Of a stretch of 64,000 nucleotides of DNA, positions 35,006 through 44,981 are shown one piece after another. Source of the DNA: Streptomyces avicenniae (lineage in GTDB: Bacteria > Actinomycetota > Actinomycetes > Streptomycetales > Streptomycetaceae); the NCBI RefSeq assembly GCF_000719135.1, contig NZ_JOEK01000005.1:62001-126000 (forward strand), given 5' to 3'. Position numbers and translations under genes: made by a program. Below the pieces are notes generated by a model. It searched no databases and was not told where the DNA came from. It saw only the letters and a program-made list of their open reading frames with translations. Numbering within the stretch: position 1 is the stretch's first letter; every line of letters starts with the position of its first letter.

Positions 35006-35395
35006 TCACTTGACCTCGACGCCGGCGCCGGCGGCCTCAAGGGAAGCCTTGGCCTTCTCGGCGGCCTCCTTGTTGACCTTCTCCAGGACGGGCTTCGGGG
35101 CGCCGTCCACGAGCTCCTTGGCCTCCTTCAGACCCAGCGAGGTCAGCTCACGCACGACCTTGATGACCTGGATCTTCTTCTCGCCCGCACCGGTGAGGAC
35201 GACGTCGAACTCGTCCTTCTCCGGCTCGGCCTCGGCGGCACCGGCGCCACCACCCTGGGCGGGCAGGGCGAAGGCGGCCGGAGCGGCGGCCTCGACGTCG
35301 AACTTCTCCTCGAACTTCTTCACGAAGTCCGAGAGCTCCAGCAGGGTCATGTCCGCGAACTGCTCCAGCAGCTCGTCCTGGCTCAGCTTCGCCAT
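35006..35395 (-). CDS. rplL: 50S ribosomal protein L7/L12
   Basis: Stalk protein that recruits translation factors; present in several copies per ribosome. It has 129 residues. The N-terminal dimerisation helices ([20 protein letters not shown]) are followed by an Ala/Gly-rich hinge. The C-terminal domain carries [20 protein letters not shown]. It follows rplJ after 79 nt. Confidence 0.98.
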   Translation of the reverse strand: MAKLSQDELLEQFADMTLLELSDFVKKFEEKFDVEAAAPAAFALPAQGGGAGAAEAEPEKDEFDVVLTGAGEKKIQVIKVVRELTSLGLKEAKELVDGAPKPVLEKVNKEAAEKAKASLEAAGAGVEVK

Positions 35396-35474
35396 GGTGG
35401 CGGTCCTTCCATGTCAAACGGGTCAGACGGCGGGTGCCGGGTGACCATCCGGGGTGGTACGAGCGGGCGGGTGC

Positions 35475-36020
35475 CTACTCGGCGGGAGCGGCCTCGCCGG
35501 CTTCGCCCTTTTCGACCTTCTCGCGCAGCGCGTCCGCGGTGCGGACCAGCTTCGTGAGCGGGGCCTGGAAGGTCGCCGCGGCCTTGGCCATGGACGCCTT
35601 CATGCCGCCGGCCAGCTTGGCCAGCAGCACCTCGCGCGACTCCAGGTCCGCGAGACGCACGATCTCCGCCGCGCTCAGGGTGCGCCCGTCGAGGACACCG
35701 CCCTTGATGACGAGCGCGGGGTGCTCCTTGGCGAAGTCACGCAGACCCTTCGCCGTCTCGACCGGGTCGCCGGTCACGAACGCGACGGCGGTCGAGCCCT
35801 TGAAGAACTCGTCGAGCCCGGTGACCCCGGCCTCGTTGGCCGCGATCTTGCTCAGCGTGTTCTTCGCCACACGGTACTGGGCGTTCCCACCGAGCGAACG
35901 GCGCAGCTGCTTCAGCTGGGCCACGGTGAGACCGGTGTACGCGGTGACGACGGCCGCGTGGGAGTTCTCGAAATCCTGCTTGATCTCCGCGACTGCCGCG
36001 ACCTTGTCGGTGCTCGCCAT
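35475..36020 (-). CDS. rplJ: 50S ribosomal protein L10
   Basis: Base of the L7/L12 stalk. The start is the ATG at 36020 ([17 protein letters not shown]), preceded by GGAAGGAGGG, giving 181 residues. The frame is open upstream but is leader RNA. The RNA-binding N-terminal part ([27 protein letters not shown]) and the C-terminal helix for L7/L12 are present. In other bacteria L10 represses its own mRNA by binding the leader. Confidence 0.97.
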   Translation of the reverse strand: MASTDKVAAVAEIKQDFENSHAAVVTAYTGLTVAQLKQLRRSLGGNAQYRVAKNTLSKIAANEAGVTGLDEFFKGSTAVAFVTGDPVETAKGLRDFAKEHPALVIKGGVLDGRTLSAAEIVRLADLESREVLLAKLAGGMKASMAKAAATFQAPLTKLVRTADALREKVEKGEAGEAAPAE

Positions 36021-36338
36021 AACCTCGGCCCTCCTTCCGGGACTTTCCGGGTGATTCGAACCGCACGGAAGGGAGCCGGAGAAAACGGAACGCCCCGGCG
36101 CGGGCGCTCGGGGCGGACGGGACCGGGGTTCACAGGCCCGGGACGGACTCACCGGACGGCCAGGAACACCTGGGGCGTCATCACGAACACCTGCGCGGGC
36201 CGTCCGCCTCAGCGGATCCTTCGGCCGCCGCGAGCCCGGTGAGGACACACGACGACAACCAGCGGTCTTTGGCTTCGTGGGGGAGCGTACGGGACACGGT
36301 GCGCGGCAGGCAAATCGGGCCGCCTGCCGCGCCGGGTG
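36021..36338 (-). promoter_or_regulatory. rplJ leader and promoter region
   Basis: This 318-nt region has a promoter at 36284-36313 on the minus strand: TTGCCT, an 18-nt spacer and TACGCT. The leader would be about 255 nt, contains several GC-rich inverted repeats including CCAGG-AACA-CCTGG at 36160-36173, and has no gene. Its length and position fit an L10-responsive leader; the structure itself has not been folded here. Confidence 0.6.
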
Positions 36339-37325
36339 TCAGCCGCCGAGGCCGCCCAGGACGGCCTCAAGCACCTCGTCGAAGTCCACGGCCCGGTCGG
36401 CCGGCGGCTCGGTGACGGCCACCTCGGTGCCGAGGTCGGCGTAGTCCACCTGGTAGGTCAGCTCGCCGGTCGTCGTCGTGTACCGCTGGCTCAGGCGGAC
36501 CGGGAAGTCGTCCTCGCCGACCCAGGCGTCGATCGTCCAGCTCTCGACGCCCTGCCGCTCGGCGGCCTCGGTGAGGCGGTGGCGCTGCGCGTCGGTGAGC
36601 TGCCCGTCCTGGCCGTCGCCCTCGGCGGCCAGCGCGTCCGCGAGGGAGACCGTGCCGCGGTAGTGCTCCGCCGTGGTCCCGTTGATGTCCTCGGTGCCCA
36701 CGGACTCGATGCCGGGGGCGCGCAGCAGCAGCGCGAGTTGGTCGGCCGGGTCCTGCGCCGCGGTGTCCAGGGCGGAGGCGACGGCGCCCGCGACGGCGCC
36801 GTCGGAGCCGCCGGAGTCCTCGGCCACCTCGGCGACGTCCACCCGCAGCCAGTCGCGGCCGTCGAACTCGGCGGCGAACGCGCCGTCGAGCGAGGCCCAC
36901 ACGGTGTCGCCGACCCACAGGACGTGCGTCTCGGCCGGGGCGGCGGGGCCGAGGCCCAGCGCGTCGCCCTCGACCGTCGCGTCGATGGCGGGGTCGTCGC
37001 CCCAGGACATGACCCCCTCGGCCGTCACGCCGCCGTCCTGGGCACCCGAGCCGGTGAGGCTCGCCTCGAAGGAGGCCGAGGTGGTGCGCCCCGCGCTGTC
37101 GGCCGCCGCGCGGACGGCCGCCAGGACCTCGGGGTCGGTGCGGACGGTGTCCGCGGACGCCTCGGAGCCGCCGTCACCGTCCCCGTCGTCCCCCGAGCCG
37201 CCGCACGCCGCCGTACCGGCGAGCAGCAGCGCCGCGCCGCCGAGCGCGACGGCCCGCGCCGCGCGGCGGGGTCCGGTCGTCCCGGCCCGGTGCCGTGCCC
37301 ACGGGAAAAGCCTCTCGGAACGCAT
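36339..37325 (-). CDS. Secreted lipoprotein, LppX/LprG-like
   Basis: Predicted surface lipoprotein of 328 residues from the ATG at 37325. The signal peptide has a basic N-terminus (residues 1-25), a hydrophobic core and a lipobox ending at Cys41 (LLLAGTAAC). A low-complexity Gly/Asp linker follows. The rest, with TEDINGTTAEHYRGTV, WVGEDDFPVRLSQRY and YADLGTEVAV, resembles the LppX/LprAFG lipid-carrier fold or related DUF lipoproteins of streptomycetes. It lies between the rplA and rplJ transcription units on the same strand. Its ligand is unknown. Confidence 0.8.
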   Translation of the reverse strand: MRSERLFPWARHRAGTTGPRRAARAVALGGAALLLAGTAACGGSGDDGDGDGGSEASADTVRTDPEVLAAVRAAADSAGRTTSASFEASLTGSGAQDGGVTAEGVMSWGDDPAIDATVEGDALGLGPAAPAETHVLWVGDTVWASLDGAFAAEFDGRDWLRVDVAEVAEDSGGSDGAVAGAVASALDTAAQDPADQLALLLRAPGIESVGTEDINGTTAEHYRGTVSLADALAAEGDGQDGQLTDAQRHRLTEAAERQGVESWTIDAWVGEDDFPVRLSQRYTTTTGELTYQVDYADLGTEVAVTEPPADRAVDFDEVLEAVLGGLGG

Positions 37326-37420
37326 CGCTCCCCCTCCGTCCGGGCCGGGGGCCGCACTCCCACCGCGCCGTCCTCGGCCTGCTGTCGCCTCCACGCTAAC
37401 GCAGCGGGCGCCCTACGCAA

Positions 37421-37458
37421 ACGCCCGTCCGCACGCCGCGAGGGCGTGGGACGGGCGT
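37421..37458 (-). terminator. Terminator after rplA
   Basis: A 10-bp outer stem (37421-37430 with 37449-37458) and a 6-bp inner stem (37432-37437 with 37443-37448) are separated by a one-base bulge, with a 5-nt loop. It lies 28 nt after the rplA stop. Confidence 0.85.
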
Positions 37459-37486
37459 GTGTCGGACCGGTACCGGCCGCGTGCGC

Positions 37487-38203
37487 TCAGACGAGGTTGT
37501 CCTCGCTGAGCAGGTCGCGGGTGCGGTTGGTGTCCACGGGGATGCCGGGGCCGATCGTGGTGCTGATCGTCGCCTTCTTCAGGTAACGGCCCTTGGCCGC
37601 CGACGGCTTCAGCCGCAGGATCTCGTCCAGCGCGGCGGCGTAGTTCTCCACCAGCTTGGTCTCGTCGAAGGAGACCTTGCCGATGATGAAGTGGAGGTTC
37701 GAGTGCTTGTCCACCCGGAACTCGATCTTGCCGCCCTTGATCTCGGTGACGGCCTTGGCGACGTCGGGGGTGACGGTGCCGGTCTTCGGGTTCGGCATCA
37801 GACCACGCGGGCCGAGGACGCGGCCGAGGCGGCCGACCTTGCCCATGAGGTCAGGGGTGGCGACGACGGCGTCGAAGTCGAGCCAGCCGCCCGCCACCCG
37901 CTCGATCAGTTCGTCGGAGCCGACGATGTCGGCGCCCGCGGCCTCCGCAGCCGCTGCACGGTCACCGGTCGCGAAGACCAGGACCCGGGCGGTCTTGCCG
38001 GTGCCGTGCGGAAGGTTGACGGTGCCGCGGACCATCTGGTCGGCCTTGCGCGGGTCCACACCCAGGCGCATGGCGACCTCGACGGTGCCGTCGAACTTGG
38101 AGGTCGAGGTGTCCTTGGCGAGACGGACGGCCGCGAGCGGCGCGTAGACGCTCGTGCGGTCGAACTTGTCGTCCGCGCTGCGAAGGTTCTTGCTGCGCTT
38201 CAC
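37487..38203 (-). CDS. rplA: 50S ribosomal protein L1
   Basis: Forms the L1 stalk at the E site and in E. coli represses the L11 operon. The start is the GTG at 38203 ([16 protein letters not shown]) with AGGAG upstream, giving 238 residues. The L1 signature ([20 protein letters not shown]) is intact. It follows rplK after 79 nt, the place where an L1 target site in the mRNA might lie. Confidence 0.97.
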   Translation of the reverse strand: MKRSKNLRSADDKFDRTSVYAPLAAVRLAKDTSTSKFDGTVEVAMRLGVDPRKADQMVRGTVNLPHGTGKTARVLVFATGDRAAAAEAAGADIVGSDELIERVAGGWLDFDAVVATPDLMGKVGRLGRVLGPRGLMPNPKTGTVTPDVAKAVTEIKGGKIEFRVDKHSNLHFIIGKVSFDETKLVENYAAALDEILRLKPSAAKGRYLKKATISTTIGPGIPVDTNRTRDLLSEDNLV

Positions 38204-38282
38204 TGCTGCTCCTGCGATCGAATCGGAGTCGTGGTGCGGGCCGGCGCAGGCCCTGCCACGGGAAGGTGGACGTCGGCGGGGC

Positions 38283-38717
38283 TCAGCCCTCGACGGTGAC
38301 ACCCATGGAACGGGCGGTACCGGCGATGATCTTCTCGGCGGCGTCGAGGTCGTTGGCGTTCAGGTCGGGCATCTTGGTGGTGGCGATCTCCCGGACCTGG
38401 GCGCGCGTGAGCTTGGCGACCTTGGTCTTCTGGGGCTCGCCCGAGCCCTTCTCGACACCGGCGGCCTTGAGGATCATCTTCGCGGCCGGCGGGGTCTTGG
38501 TGATGAAGGTGAAGGAGCGGTCCTCGTAGACCGTGATCTCCACCGGGATGACCCAGCCGCGCTGCGACTCGGTCGCGGCGTTGTAGGCCTTGCAGAACTC
38601 CATGATGTTGACACCGTGCTGACCGAGCGCCGGACCCACGGGCGGCGCGGGGTTCGCGGCGCCGGCCTGGATCTGGAGCTTGATGAGCCCGGTGACCTTC
38701 TTGTTCCTGGGAGGCAT
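38283..38717 (-). CDS. rplK: 50S ribosomal protein L11
   Basis: Component of the GTPase-associated centre, needed for RelA activation and a thiostrepton contact. It has 144 residues, with the proline-rich N-terminal helix region ([22 protein letters not shown]) in typical form. The C-terminal rRNA-binding domain is also typical. The 184-nt gap from nusG contains a hairpin, so rplKA probably has its own promoter. Confidence 0.98.
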   Translation of the reverse strand: MPPRNKKVTGLIKLQIQAGAANPAPPVGPALGQHGVNIMEFCKAYNAATESQRGWVIPVEITVYEDRSFTFITKTPPAAKMILKAAGVEKGSGEPQKTKVAKLTRAQVREIATTKMPDLNANDLDAAEKIIAGTARSMGVTVEG

Positions 38718-38834
38718 GTTCTCGGGTCCTCTACCTCAGTGTGTGATGGGTGTGCCGCCGGGGCACCGGAGCCGGTGCCGGACGGAGGCATACCGGACCA
38801 CGGTAACGGGTACCGTCGTACGGCCAAAATCGCG

Positions 38835-38866
38835 CGCCCCGGAACCGGGTGACCGGGACCGGGGCG
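38835..38866 (-). terminator. Hairpin between nusG and rplK
   Basis: An 8-bp perfect stem (38835-38842 with 38859-38866) lies 35 nt after the nusG stop. It is likely an attenuator. A promoter for rplK may lie in the remaining 117 nt (TTGGCC and TACCGT with 16-nt spacing is the best I can find), but it is weak. Confidence 0.55.
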
Positions 38867-38901
38867 GGACACCGTGCCGGGCCTCACGGCCCGGCGGCGG
38901 C

Positions 38902-39747
38902 TCAGTTCTTCTGGATCTGGTCGAAGCTCAGCTCGACCGGGGTCTCGCGGCCGAAGATCTCGACGAGGCCCTTGACCTTCTTGGAGTCGGGGTTGATCTC
39001 GTTGATCGTCGCCTGGAGGGTCGCGAACGGGCCGTCCGTGACGGTGACCGAGTCGCCGACCTCGAAGTCCAGGACCTGCACCTCGACCTTGCGGCCACCG
39101 CCCGCGCCGCCCTCGGCAGCCGCCTCGGCGGCGGCCTTCTGCTCCACCTCGGGGGCGAGCATCTTCACGATCTCGTCGAGCGTGAGCGGGTACGGGTCGT
39201 AGGCGTTGCCGACGAAGCCGGTGACGCCCGGGGTGTTGCGCACGACGCCCCAGGACTCGTTCGTCAGGTCCATGCGGACCAGGACGTAGCTGGGGAGCTT
39301 GTTCTGCTTGATCGTGCGGCGGTCGCCGTTCTTGATCTGGACGACCTCTTCCTGGGGCACCTCGACCGCGAAGATGTAGTCCTCGACGTTCAGCGAGACG
39401 GCGCGCTGTTCCAGGTTGGTCTTCACGCGGTTCTCGTACCCCGCGTACGTGTGGACGACGTACCACTCGCCGGGCAGGGCCCGCAGTTCCTCGCGCAGCT
39501 GCGCGACCGGATCGACGGGCTCGGCGGGCTCCGCCTCCTCGCCCGCGTCGGCCTCGGTCCCGGCGGGCTCCTCGGCCGCCTCGGCGCCGGTCCCGTCGTC
39601 CTCACCGATCTCGTCGGTCTCCGTGGCCGCCTCCTCGGGCGCCCCGAGGGTGTCCGCCTGCTCCTCCGCCTCCTCGACGATGTCGCGTGCGGTGTCGTCG
39701 CCCTCGGTCCCGGGGGACGCGGCGTCGTTGCGGTACGGGTCAGACAC
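38902..39747 (-). CDS. nusG: Transcription termination/antitermination protein NusG
   Basis: RNA polymerase-associated factor coupling transcription and translation through S10. It has 281 residues from a GTG start. The first 90 or so residues form an acidic Glu/Asp/Ala-rich extension typical of Streptomyces NusG. The NGN domain begins [21 protein letters not shown]. An Ala/Gly linker and a KOW domain ([21 protein letters not shown]) complete it. It lies in the secE-nusG unit next to L11/L1. Confidence 0.97.
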   Translation of the reverse strand: MSDPYRNDAASPGTEGDDTARDIVEEAEEQADTLGAPEEAATETDEIGEDDGTGAEAAEEPAGTEADAGEEAEPAEPVDPVAQLREELRALPGEWYVVHTYAGYENRVKTNLEQRAVSLNVEDYIFAVEVPQEEVVQIKNGDRRTIKQNKLPSYVLVRMDLTNESWGVVRNTPGVTGFVGNAYDPYPLTLDEIVKMLAPEVEQKAAAEAAAEGGAGGGRKVEVQVLDFEVGDSVTVTDGPFATLQATINEINPDSKKVKGLVEIFGRETPVELSFDQIQKN

Positions 39748-39815
39748 GATTGCTGCTTCTTCCTGCGCTTCCGGACACGGTGTTGATGATCAGCCGGAGA
39801 TGACCAGCCGGGTGA

Positions 39816-40103
39816 TCAGCCGAAGACGTAATCGACGGCGCGGCTGAACCCCCAGTCAAGCACGGTCAGGATGCAGATGACGACGATCACGAAGACGATG
39901 ACGGCCGTGGTGTAGGTCGTGAGCTGGTTGCGGGACGGCCAGACGACCTTCCGCAGCTCGGCGACCACCTGCCGGTAGAACAGCGCGAGACGGCCGAGCG
40001 GGCCGCGCTTGGCACGCTTGCCGCGGCGGCCGGTGCCACCGCCGCCACTGGCGCCCTCGCCCCGGGGCTCTGGCGTCTCCACGGAGTCTGTGATCCCCGC
40101 CAC
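39816..40103 (-). CDS. secE: SecE, preprotein translocase subunit
   Basis: Essential small subunit that clamps SecY. It has 95 residues from a GTG start. A Gly/Arg/Lys-rich cytosolic N-terminus is followed by the conserved amphipathic segment QVVAELRKVVWPSRNQL. One transmembrane helix ends the protein, the short form found in most bacteria. It lies between tRNA-Trp and nusG, the normal arrangement in streptomycetes. Confidence 0.97.
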   Translation of the reverse strand: MAGITDSVETPEPRGEGASGGGGTGRRGKRAKRGPLGRLALFYRQVVAELRKVVWPSRNQLTTYTTAVIVFVIVVICILTVLDWGFSRAVDYVFG

Positions 40104-40176
40104 TCGTCCTCACCTGTTCCCGGTCATGGTCATAAGCCGCCCGGTCCACCCGGACGGCTGTGTACCTAGCGCCTAG

Positions 40177-40249
40177 CAGGGCCGGAGGGACTTGAACCCC
40201 CAACCGCTGGTTTTGGAGACCAGTGCTCTACCAATTGAGCTACGACCCT
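40177..40249 (-). tRNA. tRNA-Trp (anticodon CCA)
   Basis: 73 nt with a complete cloverleaf: acceptor AGGGTCG/CGGCCCT with one G-U pair, D-arm TAGCTCAATTGGTAGAGCA, anticodon loop CTCCAAA reading UGG, and a GGTTCAAGTCC T-loop. The 3' CCA is not encoded. It lies 73 nt upstream of secE, as in other streptomycetes. Confidence 0.95.
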
Positions 40250-40472
40250 TTACCGCATGGCTTACCGACAACGTACCGCATCGGGCACCACCGGTGAGGA
40301 GTGTACGTGGTGAAGCGCCGGGCGTCGAACGGCACATGGATCTTGCCGCGGGATCCGCCGCCGGTCCCGGGCTTTCCCGGACACATCGCCCCCGCGCCCC
40401 GCCCCCGCGAGGCCCCGTCCACCCCTCGTGACCCGCGTGCCACCCGACGGGACGGTCTGGGACGATGCGTAT

Positions 40473-41729
40473 ATGAGTGCCACATCCTCCCCATCTCCCG
40501 CGCAGCCACCCGTCGCGCCGCCCACCGGGCGCCGTGTCTCGGCCCGGGTCGGCGCCATCTCCGAGTCCGCCACCCTCGCCGTGGACGCCAAGGCGAAGGC
40601 CCTCAAGGCCGCCGGGCGTCCCGTCATCGGCTTCGGCGCCGGTGAACCCGACTTCGCCACCCCGGAGTACATCGTCGCGGCGGCCGAGGCGGCCTGCCGC
40701 GAGCCGCGCTTCCACCGCTACACCCCGCCCGGCGGCCTGCCGGAGCTGAAGGAGGCGCTCGTCGCGAAGACGCTGCGCGACTCGGGGTACGCGATCGACG
40801 CCTCGCAGGTCCTGGTGACCAACGGCGGCAAGCAGGCGATCTACGAGGCGTTCGCCACGCTGCTCGACCCGGGCGACGAGGTCATCGTCCCGGCGCCGTA
40901 CTGGACGACCTACCCCGAGTCGATCCGCCTCGCGGGCGGCGTGCCGGTCGAGGTCGTCACCGACGAGACCAGCGGCTACCTGGCGACCGTGGAGCAGCTG
41001 GAGGCGGCACGCACCGAGCGGACGAAGGTGCTGCTGTTCGTCTCGCCGTCCAACCCGACCGGCGCCGTCTACACCCCTGAGCAGACCGAGGCGATCGGCC
41101 GCTGGGCGGTGGAGCACGGGCTGTGGGTGCTCACCGACGAGATCTACGAGCACCTGGTCTACGGCGACGCGCGCTTCACGTCGCTGCCCGCCGCCGTGCC
41201 GGAGCTGGCCGACCGCTGCGTGATCGTGAACGGTGTGGCGAAGACGTACGCGATGACCGGCTGGCGCGTGGGCTGGCTGATCGGCCCGCGCGACGTGATC
41301 AAGGCGGCGACGAACCTCCAGTCGCACGCCACGTCGAACGTGAGCAACGTCGCGCAGGCCGCCGCGCTGGCCGCCGTCTCGGGCGACCTGTCGGCGGTGG
41401 ACGCGATGCGCGAGGCGTTCGACCGCAGGCGCCGCACGATCGTGCGGATGCTGAACGAGATCGAGGGCGTCACCTGCCCGGTGCCCGACGGCGCGTTCTA
41501 CGCGTACCCGTCCGTGAAGCCGCTGCTCGGCAAGGAGATCAGGGGCCGCCGTCCGGCGACCAGCCTGGAGCTGGCCGGGCTGCTGCTCGAAGAGGCCGAG
41601 GTCGCGGTGGTGCCGGGCGAGGCGTTCGGGACGCCGGGCTACCTGCGGCTGTCGTACGCGCTCGGTGACGACGACCTGGTCGAGGGCGTCTCGCGGCTCC
41701 AGAAGCTGCTCGCGGAGGCCAGGGACTGA
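40473..41729 (+). CDS. aspC: Pyridoxal phosphate-dependent aspartate aminotransferase (class I/II)
   Basis: Transfers the amino group between aspartate and 2-oxoglutarate. With the ATG at 40473 it has 418 residues. The PLP Lys257 lies in [17 protein letters not shown], and [10 protein letters not shown] and the C-terminal [10 protein letters not shown] substrate Arg are present. This is the subgroup Ib enzyme found next to adenosine deaminase in streptomycetes. The upstream in-frame extension of 15 codons is unlikely to be translated. The ribosome binding site is weak, so a short or leaderless transcript is possible. The neighbouring region 40250-40472 has nothing else. Confidence 0.9.
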   Translation: MSATSSPSPAQPPVAPPTGRRVSARVGAISESATLAVDAKAKALKAAGRPVIGFGAGEPDFATPEYIVAAAEAACREPRFHRYTPPGGLPELKEALVAKTLRDSGYAIDASQVLVTNGGKQAIYEAFATLLDPGDEVIVPAPYWTTYPESIRLAGGVPVEVVTDETSGYLATVEQLEAARTERTKVLLFVSPSNPTGAVYTPEQTEAIGRWAVEHGLWVLTDEIYEHLVYGDARFTSLPAAVPELADRCVIVNGVAKTYAMTGWRVGWLIGPRDVIKAATNLQSHATSNVSNVAQAAALAAVSGDLSAVDAMREAFDRRRRTIVRMLNEIEGVTCPVPDGAFYAYPSVKPLLGKEIRGRRPATSLELAGLLLEEAEVAVVPGEAFGTPGYLRLSYALGDDDLVEGVSRLQKLLAEARD

Positions 41730-41830
41730 CCGCGTTCCCCGCGGCCCGGGGACGGGACAGGGGTTCGGGCGACCGCACGTGCGGGTCACACGACTACCGG
41801 GCGTCTCGCCTGATGCGGCAAGATCCTGGG

Positions 41831-42850
41831 ATGGATCGTGTACGTGACGTCCGTGCCCTGCCCAAGGCGCATCTGCATCTGCACTTCACCGGGTCGATGC
41901 GGCCCGGCACGCTGCTGGAACTGGCCGACAAGTACGGCGTGCATCTGCCGGAGGCCCTCAGCAGCGGCCGGCCGCCCCGCCTGCGGGCGACGGACGAGCG
42001 GGGCTGGTTCCGCTTCCAGCGCCTGTACGACGCGGCGCGCTCGTGCCTGCGGGAGCCGGAGGACATCAGGCGCCTGGTGCGCGAGGCGGCGGAGGAGGAC
42101 ATCCTCGACGGGTCGCGGTGGCTGGAGATCCAGGTGGACCCCACGTCCTACGCGCCGCGGCTCGGCGGGCTGATCCCCGCGCTGGAGATCATCCTGGACG
42201 CCGTGGAGACGACGGCGCGGGAGACCGGGCTCGGCATGCGGGTCCTGGTCGCGGCGAACCGGATGAAGCATCCGCTCGACGCGCGCACGCTGGCGCGGCT
42301 CGCCGTGCGCTACCGGGACCGCGGCGTCGTCGGCTTCGGGCTGTCGAACGACGAACGGCGCGGGCTGGCCCGTGACTTCGACCGGGCGTTCGCCATCGCG
42401 CGGGAGGGCGGCCTGCTGTCGGCGCCGCACGGGGGCGAGTTGTCGGGCCCGATCAGCGTGCGCGACTGCCTCGACGACCTGCGGGCGGCCCGGATCGGGC
42501 ACGGGGTGCGCGTGGCGGAGGACCCGGCGCTGATGGCGCGGCTGGCGGACGCGCGCGTGACGTGCGAGGTCTGCCCGTCGTCGAACGTGGCGCTCGGCGT
42601 CTACGAGGACCTGGCGGACGTGCCGCTGCGGACGCTGTGGGACGCCGGGGTGCCGATGGCGCTGGGGGCGGACGACCCGCTGCTGTTCGGCTCGCGGCTG
42701 GCGGAGCAGTACGAGATCGCGCGGGCGCACCACGCCTTCACCGACCACGAACTGGCGGAGCTGGCACGGCAGTCGGTGCGCGCGTCGGCGGCGCCCGAGG
42801 ACGTGCGGGGCAAGCTGATGGTGGAGATCGACGAGTGGCTGGCGCTGTGA
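41831..42850 (+). CDS. add: Adenosine deaminase
   Basis: Hydrolyses adenosine to inosine for purine salvage. With the ATG at 41831 it has 339 residues. The zinc site motif is KAHLHLHFTGS near the N-terminus, followed by GFGLSNDERRG, APHGGE with the catalytic Glu, IGHGVR and the zinc Asp in LGADDPLLF. It follows the aminotransferase by 101 nt on the same strand. Confidence 0.95.
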   Translation: MDRVRDVRALPKAHLHLHFTGSMRPGTLLELADKYGVHLPEALSSGRPPRLRATDERGWFRFQRLYDAARSCLREPEDIRRLVREAAEEDILDGSRWLEIQVDPTSYAPRLGGLIPALEIILDAVETTARETGLGMRVLVAANRMKHPLDARTLARLAVRYRDRGVVGFGLSNDERRGLARDFDRAFAIAREGGLLSAPHGGELSGPISVRDCLDDLRAARIGHGVRVAEDPALMARLADARVTCEVCPSSNVALGVYEDLADVPLRTLWDAGVPMALGADDPLLFGSRLAEQYEIARAHHAFTDHELAELARQSVRASAAPEDVRGKLMVEIDEWLAL

Positions 42851-42965
42851 GGGCGCCGGACCTGTCGGGGTGACAACTCCCTTGCTGAGCAGCCGCGTTC
42901 GTTCCGGCGTGCACGGGCTGCGCCTACAGTGAGCGGCAGTATCAGCCGTGGAAGGGGAGAGTCGC

Positions 42966-43787
42966 ATGGGGTACGAGGACACGACGGCCGACGGGGGCGC
43001 TCCGGTGCCAGGGATCGACGTGACCCGGCCGAGCGTCGCGCGGGTCTACGACGCGGTCCTCGGGGGCAAGGACAACTACGCGGTGGACCGCGAGCTGGCC
43101 GACGCGATCGTGACGCAGCTGCCGGGGGCGCAGGTCATCGCGTTCGACAACCGGCGGGTGCTGGCGCGGGCGATCGCGGCGATGAGCGCGGCGGGCATCC
43201 GGCAGTTCATCGACATCGGCAGCGGTCTGCCGACGGCGGACAACGTGCACCAGGTCGCGCAGCGGCACGCGCCGGAGTCGCGGGTGGTGTACGTGGACAA
43301 CGACCCGGTGGTCCTGGCGCACGGCCGGGCGCTGCTCGCGGAGAACGAGCGGACGGTCGTGATCACCGGTGACCTGCGGGACCCGGCCGGTATCCGCGAC
43401 CACGAGGACACGCGGCGGCTCATCGACTTCGAGCAGCCGGTGGCCGTCGTCCTGTCGGCGATCCTGCACCACGTGAACGACGACGAGGGCCCGCTCGACC
43501 TCGCGCGTTTCTGGCGGGAGGCGGTGCCGTCGGGCAGCTACGTGTACATCAGTCACTTCCGCAGCGAGAACGATCCGGGGTCGGCGCGGCTCGAAGAGAT
43601 CCTCCAGGGGTCGCTGGGCCGGGGGCGCTGGCGGTCGGACGAGGAGGTGGCGGAGCTGTTCGAGGGGCTGACGCTGCTGGAGCCGGGGATAGTGCCGTGC
43701 GCGCTGTGGCGTCCCGAGGGCGAGGGCGTCCCCGAGCTGACGGAGTGGCAGCGGCTGATCGTGGCGGGGCTCGCCGTCAAGCCGTGA
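42966..43787 (+). CDS. SAM-dependent methyltransferase, DUF574 (Methyltransf_19) type
   Basis: A 273-residue protein. The start is the ATG at 42966, preceded by GGGGAG. N-terminal IDVTRPSVARVYDAVLGGKDNY is the signature of the actinobacterial DUF574 methyltransferases. The SAM-binding FIDIGSGLPT and VYVDNDPVVLAHGRAL follow. These proteins are very numerous in Streptomyces and their substrates are mostly unknown. It is convergent with murB, with only 21 nt between. Confidence 0.88.
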   Translation: MGYEDTTADGGAPVPGIDVTRPSVARVYDAVLGGKDNYAVDRELADAIVTQLPGAQVIAFDNRRVLARAIAAMSAAGIRQFIDIGSGLPTADNVHQVAQRHAPESRVVYVDNDPVVLAHGRALLAENERTVVITGDLRDPAGIRDHEDTRRLIDFEQPVAVVLSAILHHVNDDEGPLDLARFWREAVPSGSYVYISHFRSENDPGSARLEEILQGSLGRGRWRSDEEVAELFEGLTLLEPGIVPCALWRPEGEGVPELTEWQRLIVAGLAVKP

Positions 43788-43808
43788 GCGGGGCGCCGGG
43801 GCGCGGCG

Positions 43809-44864
43809 TCACAGCGAGGTGCCGACGGTGACCGGCTCGTTGACGAGGGTAATGCCGAAGGCGGCGTGGACGCCGTCGCGCACCTCGCGGGCGAGGGCGA
43901 CGATGTCGGCGGCGGTGGCCGTGCCCCGGTTGGTGAGGGCGAGGGTGTGCTTGCCGGAGATGCGGGCCGGTCCCGTGCCGTGGCCCTTGGCGAACCCGGC
44001 GCGGTCGATGAGCCAGGCGGCGGACGTCTTGGTGCGTCCGTCGTCGGCGGGGTAGGCCGGGGGCAGGACGTCGGGGCCGAGGCGTTCGGCGACACGGGTG
44101 AGGAAGACGTCCCACTCCAGTGCGTCGAGGACCGGGTTGGTGAAGAACGACCCGGCGGACCACGTGTCGTTGTCGGCCGGGTCGAGGACCATGCCCTTGC
44201 CCGCGCGGAGGGCGAGGACGGCCTCGCGCGCGGCGGCGGCGGGGACGCGGTCGCCCGGGGCGACGCCGAGGGCGCGGGCGGTCTCGGGGTAGCGGAGGGG
44301 GGCGGAGAGCCCGGCGGCGTCCTCCAGCGTGAGGTGGACACGCAGGATGACGTGACGGTCGGGGTTCTCCTTGAAGCGGCTGTGGCGGTAGGCGAAGCCG
44401 CAGGCGGCGGCGGGGAGGGTGACCGTCTCGCGGGCGACCCGGTCGTAGGCGACGACCTCGGTGAGGACGGAGGAGACCTCCTGGCCGTAGGCGCCGACGT
44501 TCTGAATGGGGGTGGCGCCCGCGGAGCCGGGGATACCGGCGAGGCATTCGATGCCCGCGAGCCCGGCATCGACGGCGTGGGCGACGGCGTCGGACCAGTT
44601 CTCGCCCGCGGCCAGTTCGAGGCGGGTGCCGTCGAGGTGGCGGCCGGTGGTGGCGATGCGCAGGGCGGTGCCGGGGAAGCCGTCGTCGCCGATGAGGAGG
44701 TTGCTGCCGCCGCCGATGACGAGGAGCGGGGTGGCGGTGGCGTCGGCCGCGTTGACGGCGTCGATGACCTCCTCGTCCGTCGTGGCGGTCACCAGCCGGT
44801 CCGCCGGGCCGCCGACCCGGAGTGTGGTGAGGGTCGCGAGCGGGGCGTTGTGGATCTCCTGCAC
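43809..44864 (-). CDS. murB: UDP-N-acetylenolpyruvoylglucosamine reductase
   Basis: FAD-dependent second step of UDP-MurNAc synthesis for peptidoglycan. The start is the GTG at 44864 (MQEIHNAPLATLTTLRVGGPAD), giving 351 residues. The FAD-binding motif GGGSNLLIGDDGF, the AGIPGSAGATPIQNVGAYGQE block and SAGSFFTNP with the catalytic Ser are present, as is the C-terminal VNEPV Glu. No ribosome binding site is seen. A TATGCT six bases before the GTG suggests a leaderless transcript. Confidence 0.96.
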   Translation of the reverse strand: MQEIHNAPLATLTTLRVGGPADRLVTATTDEEVIDAVNAADATATPLLVIGGGSNLLIGDDGFPGTALRIATTGRHLDGTRLELAAGENWSDAVAHAVDAGLAGIECLAGIPGSAGATPIQNVGAYGQEVSSVLTEVVAYDRVARETVTLPAAACGFAYRHSRFKENPDRHVILRVHLTLEDAAGLSAPLRYPETARALGVAPGDRVPAAAAREAVLALRAGKGMVLDPADNDTWSAGSFFTNPVLDALEWDVFLTRVAERLGPDVLPPAYPADDGRTKTSAAWLIDRAGFAKGHGTGPARISGKHTLALTNRGTATAADIVALAREVRDGVHAAFGITLVNEPVTVGTSL

Positions 44865-44981
44865 CGGGCCAGCATACGGGCGGGGGTCGGGGGCGGCCGG
44901 GGCGATGACTTCCGGGCGGCGCGCGAGTCGGTACGGGGGAAGGGAAACATCCGGAAGCGCGCAGGGGAGAAGGAGCCGATC

